This document shows positions 1-9,022 of a DNA stretch of 64,000 nucleotides, in pieces. A program made the position numbers and the translations under genes. The notes under the pieces were generated by a model that was not told where the DNA came from, searched no databases, and worked only from the letters and a program-made list of their open reading frames with translations. Numbering within the stretch: position 1 is the stretch's first letter; each line of letters begins with the position of its first letter. The stretch comes from an uncultured Acidobacteriota bacterium (GTDB taxonomy: Bacteria > Acidobacteriota > UBA6911 > RPQK01 > JAJDTT01), in contig CATOST010000023.1 of assembly GCA_951812665.1 (NCBI GenBank), positions 62,001 through 126,000 on the forward strand. The letters are read 5' to 3'.

Positions 1-1082
1 CCACGAACCTGGCCATGACCGCGTACATGTTGACGGGGGAGAAGAAGTACCGGGACTGGATTCTGGAGTACATCGACGCCTGGGTCGAACGAGCCGCCCG
101 CAACGGGGGCAACCTTCCCAGCAACATCGGCCTGGATGGGTCCATCGGAGGCGAGTGGGACGGCAAGTGGTGGCGCGGAGTCTATGGATGGAACTTCCGT
201 CCCAAGTCCGCCGACGGTTCGGACAACCCGGGCAACAACTACGTGATGCGGGGCGCCCGGGTCGGTTTCGGGATTGCGTTCATGCTCACGGGCGACCGCA
301 AGTACGTGAACACGTTGCGAGCGCAGATCGAGAACATGTACGCGGCGCAGAAGGTCATCAACGGCCGCCTCATGGTCCCTCACAAGTACGGCGACGACGG
401 TTGGTACGCCTACATCGACAACAGCGCGCGCCGCGGTGGGAACGTCAATTTCTGGTCGCTTCCGGAGCTGGCCGACATCTACACCTGGACTCTGGAGGAG
501 TCCGACCTGCCCCGGGTCGCGGAAGAGCCTTGGATCCGCTACCTGAAGGGTGACGACCCGGACTATCCCATGGAGGCGATGGCGTACGATCTGGACGTCA
601 TCCGAAGGCAGATTCAGAAGGTGCGGGAGGACTCCCGGACGGCGGACACTCGTCAGGCGCCCCACATGCCGGTGGTCACCTCGGTCAGCAGCCTCCACAA
701 CCTCATGCTCGGGGCCAACGACCCGGGCAGCGGCGGCAACGTGGTCCATGCACAGCTCCGCTATTTCGATGCCGAGGAGAGGCGGCCGGGACTGCCCCGG
801 GGAGTGGGCGCGCTGGTCGAAGAGATCCGTCCCGACGGCGTCACCCTCCTCCTGGTCAACACCAACCCGGTGGAGAGCCGCGAGCTCGTGGTTCAGACCG
901 GCGCGTACGCGGAGCACGACGCGGTGGCGGTCACTGTCGGTGGGAAACGGATCGAGGTGGAAGACTCCAAGTTTACCGTCCGCCTGGGCACCGGCGCCGG
1001 CTCACGTCTCTCGATTCAGATGAAGCGCTATGTGAACCAGCCTACGTTCGCGTTTCCATGGGACAGGAGCGGCGGTTTTTAA
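1..1082 (+). CDS. C-terminal part of a secreted-type protein of unknown function (5' truncated by window edge)
   Basis: The frame is open from base 3, so the true start lies outside the window; the first ATG inside is at 15. About 360 residues are visible. The N-terminal half has repeated helix-rich stretches of the form 'AYMLTGEKKY' and 'AFMLTGDRKY', which resemble an alpha/alpha-toroid enzyme such as a glycan hydrolase or lyase. The C-terminal half looks like a beta-sandwich. I do not recognise the family, and the glycan-related role is only an inference from the repeated helices and the neighbouring propeller enzymes. The last residues (SGGF) and the stop codon lie inside a short palindrome at 1070-1088, so that repeat appears to have supplied the present C-terminus. 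Confidence 0.7.
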   Translation, partial: TNLAMTAYMLTGEKKYRDWILEYIDAWVERAARNGGNLPSNIGLDGSIGGEWDGKWWRGVYGWNFRPKSADGSDNPGNNYVMRGARVGFGIAFMLTGDRKYVNTLRAQIENMYAAQKVINGRLMVPHKYGDDGWYAYIDNSARRGGNVNFWSLPELADIYTWTLEESDLPRVAEEPWIRYLKGDDPDYPMEAMAYDLDVIRRQIQKVREDSRTADTRQAPHMPVVTSVSSLHNLMLGANDPGSGGNVVHAQLRYFDAEERRPGLPRGVGALVEEIRPDGVTLLLVNTNPVESRELVVQTGAYAEHDAVAVTVGGKRIEVEDSKFTVRLGTGAGSRLSIQMKRYVNQPTFAFPWDRSGGF

Positions 1083-1088
1083 CCGCCG
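1070..1088. repeat. short palindrome, CGGCGGTT / AACCGCCG stem
   Basis: An 8-bp perfect stem with a 3-base T loop that contains the stop codon of the preceding gene. It belongs to a set of short GC-rich palindromes in this window that share flanks such as GGGACAGG (compare 36507-36528). It could also act as a hairpin at the mRNA 3' end. Confidence 0.65.
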
Positions 1089-1113
1089 AACTCCGGAGGC
1101 AACAATGAAGAAT

Positions 1114-1133
1114 GGGGGACAGGAAAGTCCCCC
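1114..1133. repeat. short palindrome, GGGGGAC / GTCCCCC stem
   Basis: A 7-bp perfect stem around the loop AGGAAA, between two convergent genes. The loop resembles the AAGAAA loop of the 36.5-kb copies while the stem sequence differs, so it fits the same co-varying palindrome family. A terminator role for the convergent genes is possible. Confidence 0.6.
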
Positions 1134-1162
1134 CTCCAAGCGGCCTCTCCTGTACGGAAAAC

Positions 1163-2839
1163 CTAATCGATGGCGGCGGCGTGACGGCCTGCCTCCGGGT
1201 CCCCCGCAGCGTGGATGATGCCCTTCTCCTGATCAATGTAGAGCATCACCGGCCGAGCGATGAAGCCGTCGGTGGTGGTCAACCGGTGGCCCTGCCGCTT
1301 CAATTCCTCCTGGACCTGCGGGGTGACGCCGCTGTGGACCCGCAGACTTCCCGCCTTGACGAAAGCCTCGTCCCGGTTCGGATTGGGGTCGAAGGAATTC
1401 TGGTGGTGATCCGTGTTGAAACGGGACGCCGTCACCGCCTTCTCCGGAAGCATGCCGAATTCGACGTGGTTCAGAAGCACGTTCAGCGTGGTCTGATCCT
1501 GCAGATCGCCTCCCGCCACGCTGATGGCGATGACCGGCTTGCCGTTCCGGGTGACCAGGGTCGGGGTCAGAGTGATGCGGGGCCGTTTTCCCGGCTGGAT
1601 GCGATTGGGATGGTCCCGGGTGGTGTTCAGGCTCCGGAGGCGGTTTCCCGTAGTGACCCCTGAAGGTCCGGGCAGGTTACCCGACAGGTTGCAACTGGGG
1701 GTGGCGGCCACCACGTTGCCCCACCGGTCCGCCACCACGCAGGTGGTGGTGTCGCTGATGGGAATACGGTTCGGATTGTTTCCGGCCCGCATCATGCCCC
1801 TGAGAGGCTTCATGTGGTAGGGGTCTCCGGGCCGGCGGTCCAGGGACGCCCGATCCGGATCGATCAGTGAACGGCGGATCCGCGCATACTCCCGGGACAA
1901 CAGGGTCTTCATGGGGACCTGGGCGAAGAGGGGGTCACCGTAATATTCGTCCCGGTCGGCGAAGGCCAGCTTCAACGACTCGGTGAGGGTGTGGATGTAG
2001 CCGGCGGAGAGATGCCCCATCTGCTTCAGATCAAACCCCTCCAGCAGCCTCAGGGTCTGGCACAGGACCGGGCCCTGGGTCCAGGGCGGACACTTGTAGA
2101 CGGTGTAGCCCCGGTAGTCCACCGAGACCGGATCCTCGACCCGGGTCACATGGGCCGCCAGGTCCTGCTTCCGGAGGAAGGAGCCGGTGGCGATGTACCA
2201 CGCCTCGAGTTCGTCGGCCACGTCTCCCTTGTAGAAGCGGTCCCGGGCCGCCGTCAGTTTCTCCTCGCGGCTCCCCGAAGCCTTCCGCTCCGCTTCCACC
2301 AGTTTCCGGAAGGTGGCGGCCAACTTGGGATGCCAGTCCTCCGATCCGGCGTCCAGGACCTCCAGCACCGGGGCCGACGCTTCCTCAAAGGACTTGGTGC
2401 CATAGAGTTTCAGGGCGGTGATGCAGAGGTGCACCGCGCCCGGCGTCGGTGCGGCCTTCATGCTGCCCTGGGCCGGGATGGTGTTGGTGTAGTACCAGTC
2501 GATGGCGGCTTGATCCAGCGGGGCGCGTCCCAATCCGGAGAGGATCTTCACCTCCTCCTTCTTGGCGTCGTAGATCAGGAACGGGATTTCGCCGCCGATG
2601 GCGAACATCCCGTAGTCGGTCACCGAGAGCGCCAGCAGGGTGGCGGCGGCCGCATCGGCGGCGTTCCCGCCCGCTTCCAGCATTCGGATGCCGGCTGCCA
2701 CCGCGTCGGGGTGCCCGGCCGCCACGGCGCCTCCCTTGCCCGAGGCCTTCCAACTGATGTGGCCTGATGCCCAGCCGGTTCCCACCAGACACGCCAGGAT
2801 TCCGGGAAAAATCAATAAAATCAGTGTCGAGTTACGCAT
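1163..2839 (-). CDS. ggt: gamma-glutamyltransferase
   Basis: Ntn-hydrolase that hydrolyses or transfers the gamma-glutamyl group of glutathione and related amides in the periplasm. It begins with a signal peptide (MRNSTLILLIFPGILACL), then the family stretch GHPDAVAAGIRMLEAGGNAADA. The autocleavage site is in SDTTTCVVADRWGN, whose first Thr after the Asp is the expected nucleophile of the small subunit. The usual DTTH is DTTT here. The chain is about 558 residues, normal for the family. I chose the ATG at 2839 because GGAG lies 8 bases upstream; a GTG at 2872 extends the frame without a good ribosome site. The gene stands alone, convergent with the truncated gene at 1-1082. Confidence 0.92.
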   Translation of the reverse strand: MRNSTLILLIFPGILACLVGTGWASGHISWKASGKGGAVAAGHPDAVAAGIRMLEAGGNAADAAAATLLALSVTDYGMFAIGGEIPFLIYDAKKEEVKILSGLGRAPLDQAAIDWYYTNTIPAQGSMKAAPTPGAVHLCITALKLYGTKSFEEASAPVLEVLDAGSEDWHPKLAATFRKLVEAERKASGSREEKLTAARDRFYKGDVADELEAWYIATGSFLRKQDLAAHVTRVEDPVSVDYRGYTVYKCPPWTQGPVLCQTLRLLEGFDLKQMGHLSAGYIHTLTESLKLAFADRDEYYGDPLFAQVPMKTLLSREYARIRRSLIDPDRASLDRRPGDPYHMKPLRGMMRAGNNPNRIPISDTTTCVVADRWGNVVAATPSCNLSGNLPGPSGVTTGNRLRSLNTTRDHPNRIQPGKRPRITLTPTLVTRNGKPVIAISVAGGDLQDQTTLNVLLNHVEFGMLPEKAVTASRFNTDHHQNSFDPNPNRDEAFVKAGSLRVHSGVTPQVQEELKRQGHRLTTTDGFIARPVMLYIDQEKGIIHAAGDPEAGRHAAAID

Positions 2840-2957
2840 GATCCAATCTCCAATCCGGCTCCGGTTGTACACCAGGAGACAGGCCCCGGCAAGGGAAGGG
2901 CCACCCAGACCCTTGTAGCCTCTCTACCCTTCCCACCCGGGCCCCGGCAATACGTAG

Positions 2958-2978
2958 GGGCACCCCTTGTGGGTGCCC
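2958..2978. repeat. short palindrome, GGGCACCC / GGGTGCCC stem
   Basis: An 8-bp perfect stem with loop CTTGT, in the gap between the gamma-glutamyltransferase start and the next gene's 3' end. A near-identical copy with loop CTCGC is at 33319-33339. Confidence 0.65.
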
Positions 2979-3010
2979 TCTTTGCTCTCTGCAGGCTGGG
3001 CGGCGGTCGG

Positions 3011-4549
3011 TCAGTCGCGGAAGCGGATCGAGTAGAGGTCGGCGTCCTTCATGACGAATCGGAGCCGAATCGGCTTGCCGGAGAGCGGGCCGACGTCAGG
3101 GCCATTCTTCCAGTGGACCACCCGTTCCAGGTGATCCCCGAAAATCTCGGGACAGTTTTCCAAGGTGTAGCCGGGAAGGGGCCTCCCGCCGGTATCCTGG
3201 ATCTCCACCCGCACGCTCCCGGCCACGGAAGTGGAGAAATTCATCTCCAGCCGATTCCCGCTGAAACTGAGCGGCCGGGTGGTGAACTCGCCTCCCTTGG
3301 CGGGAGCCTGGACGGAGACGAAGCCGTCCACTCGCAGAATCAACCGGCGCAGATTCGTATAGGCGCCTCTCCAATAGTGCTCGGTGGCATAGATGGAGAT
3401 TTCATCCGGGGCGCCCGGCAGATCCGACTTGGTCTCGATCAGTCCCCAGTTCTGATAGTTGTCGCCGTAGACCCAATTGTCGGTGTAACGCAGTCCCGGC
3501 CGGATGAAGGCTTCTCCCCAGCGATGGAACACGTGGCCGTCGCGGCTGCTCATGAAGAGCCCGTCGGTCAGAGCGGTGCCGTACCGCTGCGAGGTCACCT
3601 TTCTGCCCGATGCCGTGGTGTAGCGGCTGAGATTGGCCCGGGCCTGGCGTTCCTCCAGCTCCGGCAGCGCCCTCATGGCGTCGGACCAGCCGCGGTCCAG
3701 ATAGCGGGCCGGGAAGCCCAGGTAGATGTGGGGCGCCCGGTAATAGGGAGTGATGTTATTGGTGTAGAGTTGCTCGGGCGGCGCCCCCGGGTACTCGAGC
3801 CACTCCCCGGGCGTCCAATGGATGTAATCCTGGGAGGTTGCGGTCTTGATGTCCCGGAGGCCGTCTCTGAAATCCCGGTAGTAGGCTCGATAATGGCCCT
3901 TCCGGTGGTCCCAGAAGGCGAGGTTGTGACTGTCGAAGGCGCCGTCGGTCAGAACCGGCTTGTCTCCGATCGGGGACCAGTGGATGCCGTCCGCCGACTG
4001 GGCCGCCATGAGGCCGCCGTTGCCGTTGTAGAAGGCCTTGTACCGAGCCTCCGGGGGGCATTGGGGATTGGTGTCCTTGAACGACCCCCAATTGTCCAGC
4101 TTGGGACTGGCCCAGACGATGTTGTTCTTCTTGGAGCCGTTGAACTCGAACAGTCCGATCTCCGGCCTGACCCAGGTCTTGCCGTCCTTACTCTCGGCGT
4201 AGGCGATGAAGACGTCGTGGACCGGAATGCTGGAGGGCTCGTGGGCCCAGGCATCGTAGTACATCCGGAAGAGGTCTCCATCGCGAAAGATGGAGTAGTA
4301 GTTGCAGCCGTTGCCCTCCCAGAGCTTGTCGTGGTGCATCACGATCTCTTTGGGAACGGGATGGTGCAGTTGCAGCCGCACGCCGGACGAGTTCTCGATC
4401 AGGTAGCCGTCGACGAAGAGCTCACGCTTCGAGCCCATCTCCATGACCGCGTTTTCCTGAGCCGCGGCGGGATTCCACGACAGCAGGACGACAATGGGAG
4501 CCGTGAGCTTCCAGGACACGAGTCGAAGACGCCGATTGCGTGAGATCAT
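3011..4549 (-). CDS. secreted five-bladed-propeller glycosidase-like protein
   Basis: About 512 residues with an N-terminal signal peptide ending near PAAAQ. The body has repeated YAESKDGKTW, AAQSADGIHWSP and MSSRDGHVFHRW blades, typical of glycoside hydrolase families with a GH32/43/68/130-like or sialidase-like propeller, and an LFVDGYLIE start seen in many planctomycete and acidobacterial exported proteins. The C-terminal 110 residues form a beta-sandwich tail. No catalytic assignment can be made from sequence alone. A paralogue lies at 34943-36436. The ATG at 4549 is preferred: AAGG stands 6 bases upstream and it gives a clean signal peptide, whereas the longer GTG frame (4822) runs over the divergent flavoenzyme gene. 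Confidence 0.75.
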   Translation of the reverse strand: MISRNRRLRLVSWKLTAPIVVLLSWNPAAAQENAVMEMGSKRELFVDGYLIENSSGVRLQLHHPVPKEIVMHHDKLWEGNGCNYYSIFRDGDLFRMYYDAWAHEPSSIPVHDVFIAYAESKDGKTWVRPEIGLFEFNGSKKNNIVWASPKLDNWGSFKDTNPQCPPEARYKAFYNGNGGLMAAQSADGIHWSPIGDKPVLTDGAFDSHNLAFWDHRKGHYRAYYRDFRDGLRDIKTATSQDYIHWTPGEWLEYPGAPPEQLYTNNITPYYRAPHIYLGFPARYLDRGWSDAMRALPELEERQARANLSRYTTASGRKVTSQRYGTALTDGLFMSSRDGHVFHRWGEAFIRPGLRYTDNWVYGDNYQNWGLIETKSDLPGAPDEISIYATEHYWRGAYTNLRRLILRVDGFVSVQAPAKGGEFTTRPLSFSGNRLEMNFSTSVAGSVRVEIQDTGGRPLPGYTLENCPEIFGDHLERVVHWKNGPDVGPLSGKPIRLRFVMKDADLYSIRFRD

Positions 4550-4645
4550 TTCCATCCTTCCAGCTTGTTCCATATCCCTATCGTACACGTCCGGATGCCG
4601 TCCATTTGCCAAAATCCCAATTCGTAATTCGTCATTTCCGCCAGT

Positions 4646-5839
4646 ATGATGGCGCCCATGAACGTGGGGGTGGTGGGCGCCGGCATTTTCGGTCTGGCTG
4701 CGGCGGTTGAGCTGCGAAACCGGGGCCACCGGGTGACCATTCTGGAGCGGGAAGGGATTCCGGGACGCCGCGCCAGCTCCAACGACGTCTCCAAGGTCAT
4801 CCGCCGGATCGGTTACCAGCACAAAACCTACATCGAGTTAGTCGAGCGCGCCGAACGCCAGTGGAGGGTCTGGCAGGAACAAGTCGGCGGGTCGTTCCTT
4901 TTCCGGACGGGACAGGTGTCGATCGTCAGCGGGTCTTCTCACTACACGTCCCACTATCGGACCTGGTCGGGCCCGGACCTGACCGTGGAGCCCTCCCAGT
5001 ACTTGAGTGTCCAGGAAGCCCGCGCGCGATATCCCCAGTTCCACTTCCACGATGACGACACCGTCCGCCGCGATGGCTGGACCGGCTACCTGCGAAGCGG
5101 GCAGGCCGTGGCCGATCTGGCGGGCCTGGCCCAGGCCCAGGGAATCGAGATCCGATCCGACACATCGGTCTCCGGTCTGGAGGAGAAAGACGCCAGCGTG
5201 CGCGTCAGTTGCGGCACGGAGACCCTGATCTTCGATCGGGTCGTGGCGGCCGCGGGCGCCTGGATCGTCCGTCTCTGGCCGGGACTTGCCGAATCCCTCT
5301 ACCTGACCCGCAACCAGATGGCGTTTTTCGTTCCCCGGGACCCGGATCTCTTCAGCCGGCAGAACCTGCCCATCTGGTCGGTGAACACGGGTGAGGAGGC
5401 CTGGTACGGGTTTCCCATGCTGGTGGAAGGCTACGTCAAGGTCGCCGACGACCTCAAGGTGGACGAGACCCACCCGGAAGTGGAACGGACCAATACCCGG
5501 CGCTTTCTCGAAATGGTTTCCCGGTTTATCGACGAGCGCATGCCCGGCCTGCGCGGCGCCGAGATGGTGGGCGGGCGTTCCTGCCTGTACACCAACACTC
5601 CAGACGACCATTTTGTCATCGACTGGGCCCCGGGCGCCCAGCGGGTCCTGATCGCCGGCTGCGGCAGTGGCCACGGCTTCAAGTTCGGCGGCTCCATCGG
5701 GCCCGTCATCGCCGACGCATTGGAGGAAAAGCACAATCCCCTGGGGAACCTGTTTCGGATCGGCACCCCGTTTCGACTAAGAGTCGCTTCGAGACGACTG
5801 CCATTACCACGCGGGGGAAATCGTCACGAGAGGGGATGA
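4646..5839 (+). CDS. FAD-dependent amine oxidase, monomeric sarcosine oxidase-like
   Basis: A DAO-family flavoenzyme that would oxidise an N-methyl or secondary amino acid to an imine with release of hydrogen peroxide. The dinucleotide-binding motif GVVGAGIFGLAAAVEL is at residues 8-23. Residue 313 is a Cys in RSCLYTNTPDDHFVID, which lines up with the Cys that holds FAD covalently in monomeric sarcosine oxidase (CMYT..PDEHFIID type). It also has the downstream GSGHGFKFGGSIG flavin loop. Length (397 residues) fits the family. The start may be the ATG at 4646 or the in-frame ATG at 4658; neither has a strong ribosome site. The stop at 5839 lies 1 base before the next start codon, so the two are probably co-translated. 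The substrate is unknown. Confidence 0.85.
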   Translation: MMAPMNVGVVGAGIFGLAAAVELRNRGHRVTILEREGIPGRRASSNDVSKVIRRIGYQHKTYIELVERAERQWRVWQEQVGGSFLFRTGQVSIVSGSSHYTSHYRTWSGPDLTVEPSQYLSVQEARARYPQFHFHDDDTVRRDGWTGYLRSGQAVADLAGLAQAQGIEIRSDTSVSGLEEKDASVRVSCGTETLIFDRVVAAAGAWIVRLWPGLAESLYLTRNQMAFFVPRDPDLFSRQNLPIWSVNTGEEAWYGFPMLVEGYVKVADDLKVDETHPEVERTNTRRFLEMVSRFIDERMPGLRGAEMVGGRSCLYTNTPDDHFVIDWAPGAQRVLIAGCGSGHGFKFGGSIGPVIADALEEKHNPLGNLFRIGTPFRLRVASRRLPLPRGGNRHERG

Positions 5840-5840
5840 A

Positions 5841-6842
5841 ATGAGTGATCGAGCCAGAGCACTCTACGATGGCGCCATCGTCATCGACGGTCTGAATGTG
5901 AGCAATTGGGACAGCCCGGCGGTGTACGCGAGCCTGCAGAAGGGGCGCCTCACCGCCATCAGCGCCACGCTGGCGACCTGGGAGGGCTTTCAGGAGACGA
6001 TGGACTACGTCGCCGGCTGGCTTCGCCGCTTTCGGGAGCGGGGCGACATCGTCCAGGTCAAGAGCACCGAGGACATCCGTCAGGCCAAGCGGACCGGCCA
6101 GACCGGCGTCATCCTCAGCTTCCAGAACGCCTCGCCGATCGAGAACGACCTGGATCGCCTGGGACTCTTTCATGCGTTGGGGGTCAAGGTCATTCAGCTG
6201 ACCTACCACGAGCGGAATCTGCTGGGCAATGGGTGCTTCGAGCGCCGCGACGACGGGTTGAGCAATTTCGGCGTGGATGCGGTCCGGGAGATGAACCGTC
6301 TGGGGATCCTCATCGACCTCTCCCACGTGGGGGACCGGACGACGCTGGAGGCCATCGAGGTCTCGGAGCGGCCCGTGACGGTCAGCCACGCCAACGCGCG
6401 GGCCTTTTACGACCATCCCCGGAACAAGCAGGACGTGGCGCTGAAGCGGTTGGCGGCCAAGGGCGGGGTCGTGGGGACGACCCCCTTCTGCAACTTTCTG
6501 CCGAAGCGATTCGAGTCCACTCTCGAGGACTACATCGACGCCGTTGACGACATGGTGCAGCGAGTCGGCATCGATCACGTGGCGGTGGGAACCGACAATA
6601 CGCAGGATCAGCCGCTCTCCTTCTGGCGTTACATCTCCTCGCAGCAGGGAACGCGCTACCCGTCGACCTTCAGCGACACGTCCCTCCGGTACGAGGAACT
6701 CTCCTTCCAGCCGAAGGGCTTGGAGGGTCCGCACGAGTTTCCGAATCTGGCGGAGGCTCTGTTGAACCGGGGGTACTCGGACGAGGATACGTTGAAGATC
6801 CTGGGTGGAAACTGGATGCGGATCTTCGAGGAAGTTTGGTAG
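5841..6842 (+). CDS. M19 (membrane dipeptidase) family protein lacking several zinc ligands
   Basis: A TIM-barrel protein of the renal/membrane dipeptidase family, 333 residues, no signal peptide. It keeps LIDLSHVGDRTTLEAIE and VTVSHANARAFYDHPRN, which carry two canonical zinc histidines and the substrate arginine region, and GTDN at the C-terminal Asp. The usual N-terminal HxD motif (DGHND) is replaced by DGLNVSN, and the bridging Glu of the EGG motif is replaced by FQN. By family knowledge that removes the ligands of one zinc and the bridge. It may be a one-metal hydrolase, act on a different substrate, or be non-catalytic. AGAGGGG stands a few bases before the ATG, and the gene is coupled to the flavoenzyme upstream. 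Confidence 0.85.
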   Translation: MSDRARALYDGAIVIDGLNVSNWDSPAVYASLQKGRLTAISATLATWEGFQETMDYVAGWLRRFRERGDIVQVKSTEDIRQAKRTGQTGVILSFQNASPIENDLDRLGLFHALGVKVIQLTYHERNLLGNGCFERRDDGLSNFGVDAVREMNRLGILIDLSHVGDRTTLEAIEVSERPVTVSHANARAFYDHPRNKQDVALKRLAAKGGVVGTTPFCNFLPKRFESTLEDYIDAVDDMVQRVGIDHVAVGTDNTQDQPLSFWRYISSQQGTRYPSTFSDTSLRYEELSFQPKGLEGPHEFPNLAEALLNRGYSDEDTLKILGGNWMRIFEEVW

Positions 6843-6881
6843 CCGGCGATCGCTGGGTTACCGGGCCCAAGGACTCAACCC

Positions 6882-7913
6882 ATGACTGAGATCGGAGACG
6901 TTGGGTTTCCGGATCCGGGATCCCTGTTCCGCGCCCGGGACAGCATCTACTCCACTGACCTGCTGCTTGCCGCCGCGGTCCACCTGGACCTGTTCTCCCG
7001 GCTGGAGACGCGGGTCATGGATCGGCACGCCATCTGTTCCGCGCTGGGAATCCAGGACCGCCCGGCGGACGTGATGATGACCCTTTTCACCGCCATGGGC
7101 CTGGTTGAGCGTCGGGACGAAGGCTACGGACTGACTCCGCTTTCCAGGTCCTTCCTGACCCGAGGATCACAGCGCAGTCTCCTTCCCTACTTCGCCTCGC
7201 TGGGGGCGCGCTCCGTCTGCAGGTCGATGCTGAGCGTGCTCCGGACCGGCGAACCGGCGAGCTGGGCCGACAGCAGCCAGGAGGAATGGGTGTCTGCCAT
7301 GGCGGATGAAAGCTTTGCCGCTTCCTTCACGGCCGCCATGGACAGCCGGGGAGCCTACTTCGCGCCTCTCCTGGCCAAGTGCCTGAACTGCAGCGACCGG
7401 ACCCGGTTGCTGGATATTGGCGGCGGCTCAGGCATCTACGCTTGCCATCTGGTCCGGGAATACCCTCATCTCGAGGCGTCGATTCTGGAGCAACCGCCGG
7501 CGGATGCCGTGGCGGGAAGTTTCATCGAGACGATGGGCCTGTCGGAGCGGATCGGGATCGTCGCGGGCGACATGTTCGACGAGATTCCCTCCGGGTACGA
7601 CGTTCACCTGTTGTCAAACGTGCTTCACGACTGGAACCGGGGCAATGTCGCGCGAATCCTTGCCCGCTCCTTCGAAGCGCTCATGCCCGGCGGGTCGATC
7701 GCAATTCACGATACCCACATCAACGCCTCCAAGACGGGGCCGCTGGAGGTCGCCGAGTACTCGGTGCTGCTCATGTACTCGACGGAGGGGAAATGCTATT
7801 CGGTATCGGAGCTGAGCGAGCTACTTGCAGCGGCCGGCTTCGTGGATATCGAATACCTCTCCATGAAGTGTCACCGAAGTTTGATTACGGCCAGGGAATG
7901 GCGATCCGGATAG
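6882..7913 (+). CDS. SAM-dependent O-methyltransferase (Methyltransf_2 type)
   Basis: The N-terminal 100 residues form a winged-helix dimerisation domain (SIYSTDLLLAAAVHLDLF). The SAM-binding motif LLDIGGGSGIYA is near residue 175 and is followed by SNVLHDWNRGN, which carries the His-Asp pair that acts as general base in plant and bacterial O-methyltransferases. Length 343 residues is typical. AAGGA lies 8 bases before the ATG. The gene follows the dipeptidase-like gene by 39 bases and may be in the same unit. The acceptor is unknown; such enzymes modify hydroxyl groups of small aromatic or polyketide molecules. Confidence 0.85.
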   Translation: MTEIGDVGFPDPGSLFRARDSIYSTDLLLAAAVHLDLFSRLETRVMDRHAICSALGIQDRPADVMMTLFTAMGLVERRDEGYGLTPLSRSFLTRGSQRSLLPYFASLGARSVCRSMLSVLRTGEPASWADSSQEEWVSAMADESFAASFTAAMDSRGAYFAPLLAKCLNCSDRTRLLDIGGGSGIYACHLVREYPHLEASILEQPPADAVAGSFIETMGLSERIGIVAGDMFDEIPSGYDVHLLSNVLHDWNRGNVARILARSFEALMPGGSIAIHDTHINASKTGPLEVAEYSVLLMYSTEGKCYSVSELSELLAAAGFVDIEYLSMKCHRSLITAREWRSG

Positions 7914-7983
7914 CCCGCAGTCGGTCCGCAACGGCAGAGAGCAAGGGCAACCCAAAGCGACGGTCGGGTGCCGTCTGTGTTGC

Positions 7984-8922
7984 TCAACGTTGCGCGATCG
8001 CCCACATGAAGGACTGGACGTCGATATTGTCCCGCGGCTCAAGGACTGTCAGCTCCGACTTCAGATAGTCGGAGAACCGCAACATCTGCTGGTAAGTGGT
8101 CCAAGTAAGCTTCGGCGTGTACTTGAGGTCGAAGGCGCAGATGCGGGCGGCATTCTGCGAATACTTGGGTTTGATGAACTGGTGCCGATCGGGGTACAGC
8201 AGGAAGGGAAAGTAGGTGGCGACCGTCCATTTTGCAGCCCCCACTTCTTTGAGCACGGATGCGAAGCGCTGGAACCGCAACCGAAACGCTTTCTCCCCGT
8301 GAAGCAGTGCGTGCAGCGCCACCGCAAATTTTTCTTCGCGTTTCGCCGGTTTCAGACCATCCCTCAGAGCTTTCTTCTCGTTGGGGAAGATCAGGTTCGT
8401 CTTGTTTACCGCTTGCAAAGCGGACCGGCACACGTCTGCGAATGCCCGGGTCTCCATAAGCCGGTCCAACTTAGCTCGGCTCAAAATGGTTTTGGCTAGT
8501 TCGTGGGCCTTGACCTTGTAGTCGCGTTCCTTATGCAGATACTGGTCACCGTGGAAACCACCTGGGTATCGGTCAACAAATCCATCGATGGATTGGCTGA
8601 CACTCTGATACCCAGCCCCGGCTGCCGCTTTCGGATCAATGCCGTCCAGCAATGGGTGGCTCGGTGGTGGATCCAGAATCGTCAAGGACACATGGCTCAT
8701 TGACATGGTCTTAGCGCCGGTCTCAATGAAAAACACACCCGCCTTGGAGCCCTCGGTGTAGAGGACCTGACCGATCCCCCACTCAGTTTTTGTCGGATGC
8801 CGGACGCGATCGCCAGCGGTCAGGTTAGGTATCACCTCTATACAATAACCAAGTTGGTCCGAATGTACTAGGCAAGTTCGTGATTTGGTCCGGTCGGGGG
8901 ACCGGTCGACGATTGACGCCAC
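7984..8922 (-). CDS. hypothetical protein with N-terminal DUF3553-like segment
   Basis: About 313 residues. Residues 34-80 (LTAGDRVRHPTKTEWGIGQV) resemble the short SH3-like DUF3553 module found in some DNA-repair proteins, where it reads GDRVRH...WGIGQV. The remainder is charged and helical and I do not recognise it. The first possible start is a GTG at 8922; a GTG at 8835 just before the DUF3553-like part is an alternative, and the sequence between them has no clear homology, so the N-terminus is uncertain. It is convergent with the methyltransferase gene. Cytoplasmic location is expected, as no signal peptide is seen. Confidence 0.65.
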   Translation of the reverse strand: MASIVDRSPDRTKSRTCLVHSDQLGYCIEVIPNLTAGDRVRHPTKTEWGIGQVLYTEGSKAGVFFIETGAKTMSMSHVSLTILDPPPSHPLLDGIDPKAAAGAGYQSVSQSIDGFVDRYPGGFHGDQYLHKERDYKVKAHELAKTILSRAKLDRLMETRAFADVCRSALQAVNKTNLIFPNEKKALRDGLKPAKREEKFAVALHALLHGEKAFRLRFQRFASVLKEVGAAKWTVATYFPFLLYPDRHQFIKPKYSQNAARICAFDLKYTPKLTWTTYQQMLRFSDYLKSELTVLEPRDNIDVQSFMWAIAQR

Positions 8923-9022
8923 GCCGAGTTTCAGTTCGCGCCCACCAACCTCGAGCCCGGACGTCGGGTCGTCGGGGCGGTGCCGAAAAGCAGGTATATG
9001 GCGCTCGATCGTGGCCCCGCGA

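Noticed and set aside
2969..4543. 524-residue plus-strand frame opposite the propeller gene
   Set aside because: Shadow of the minus-strand secreted propeller protein, which has a signal peptide, ribosome site and repeats.
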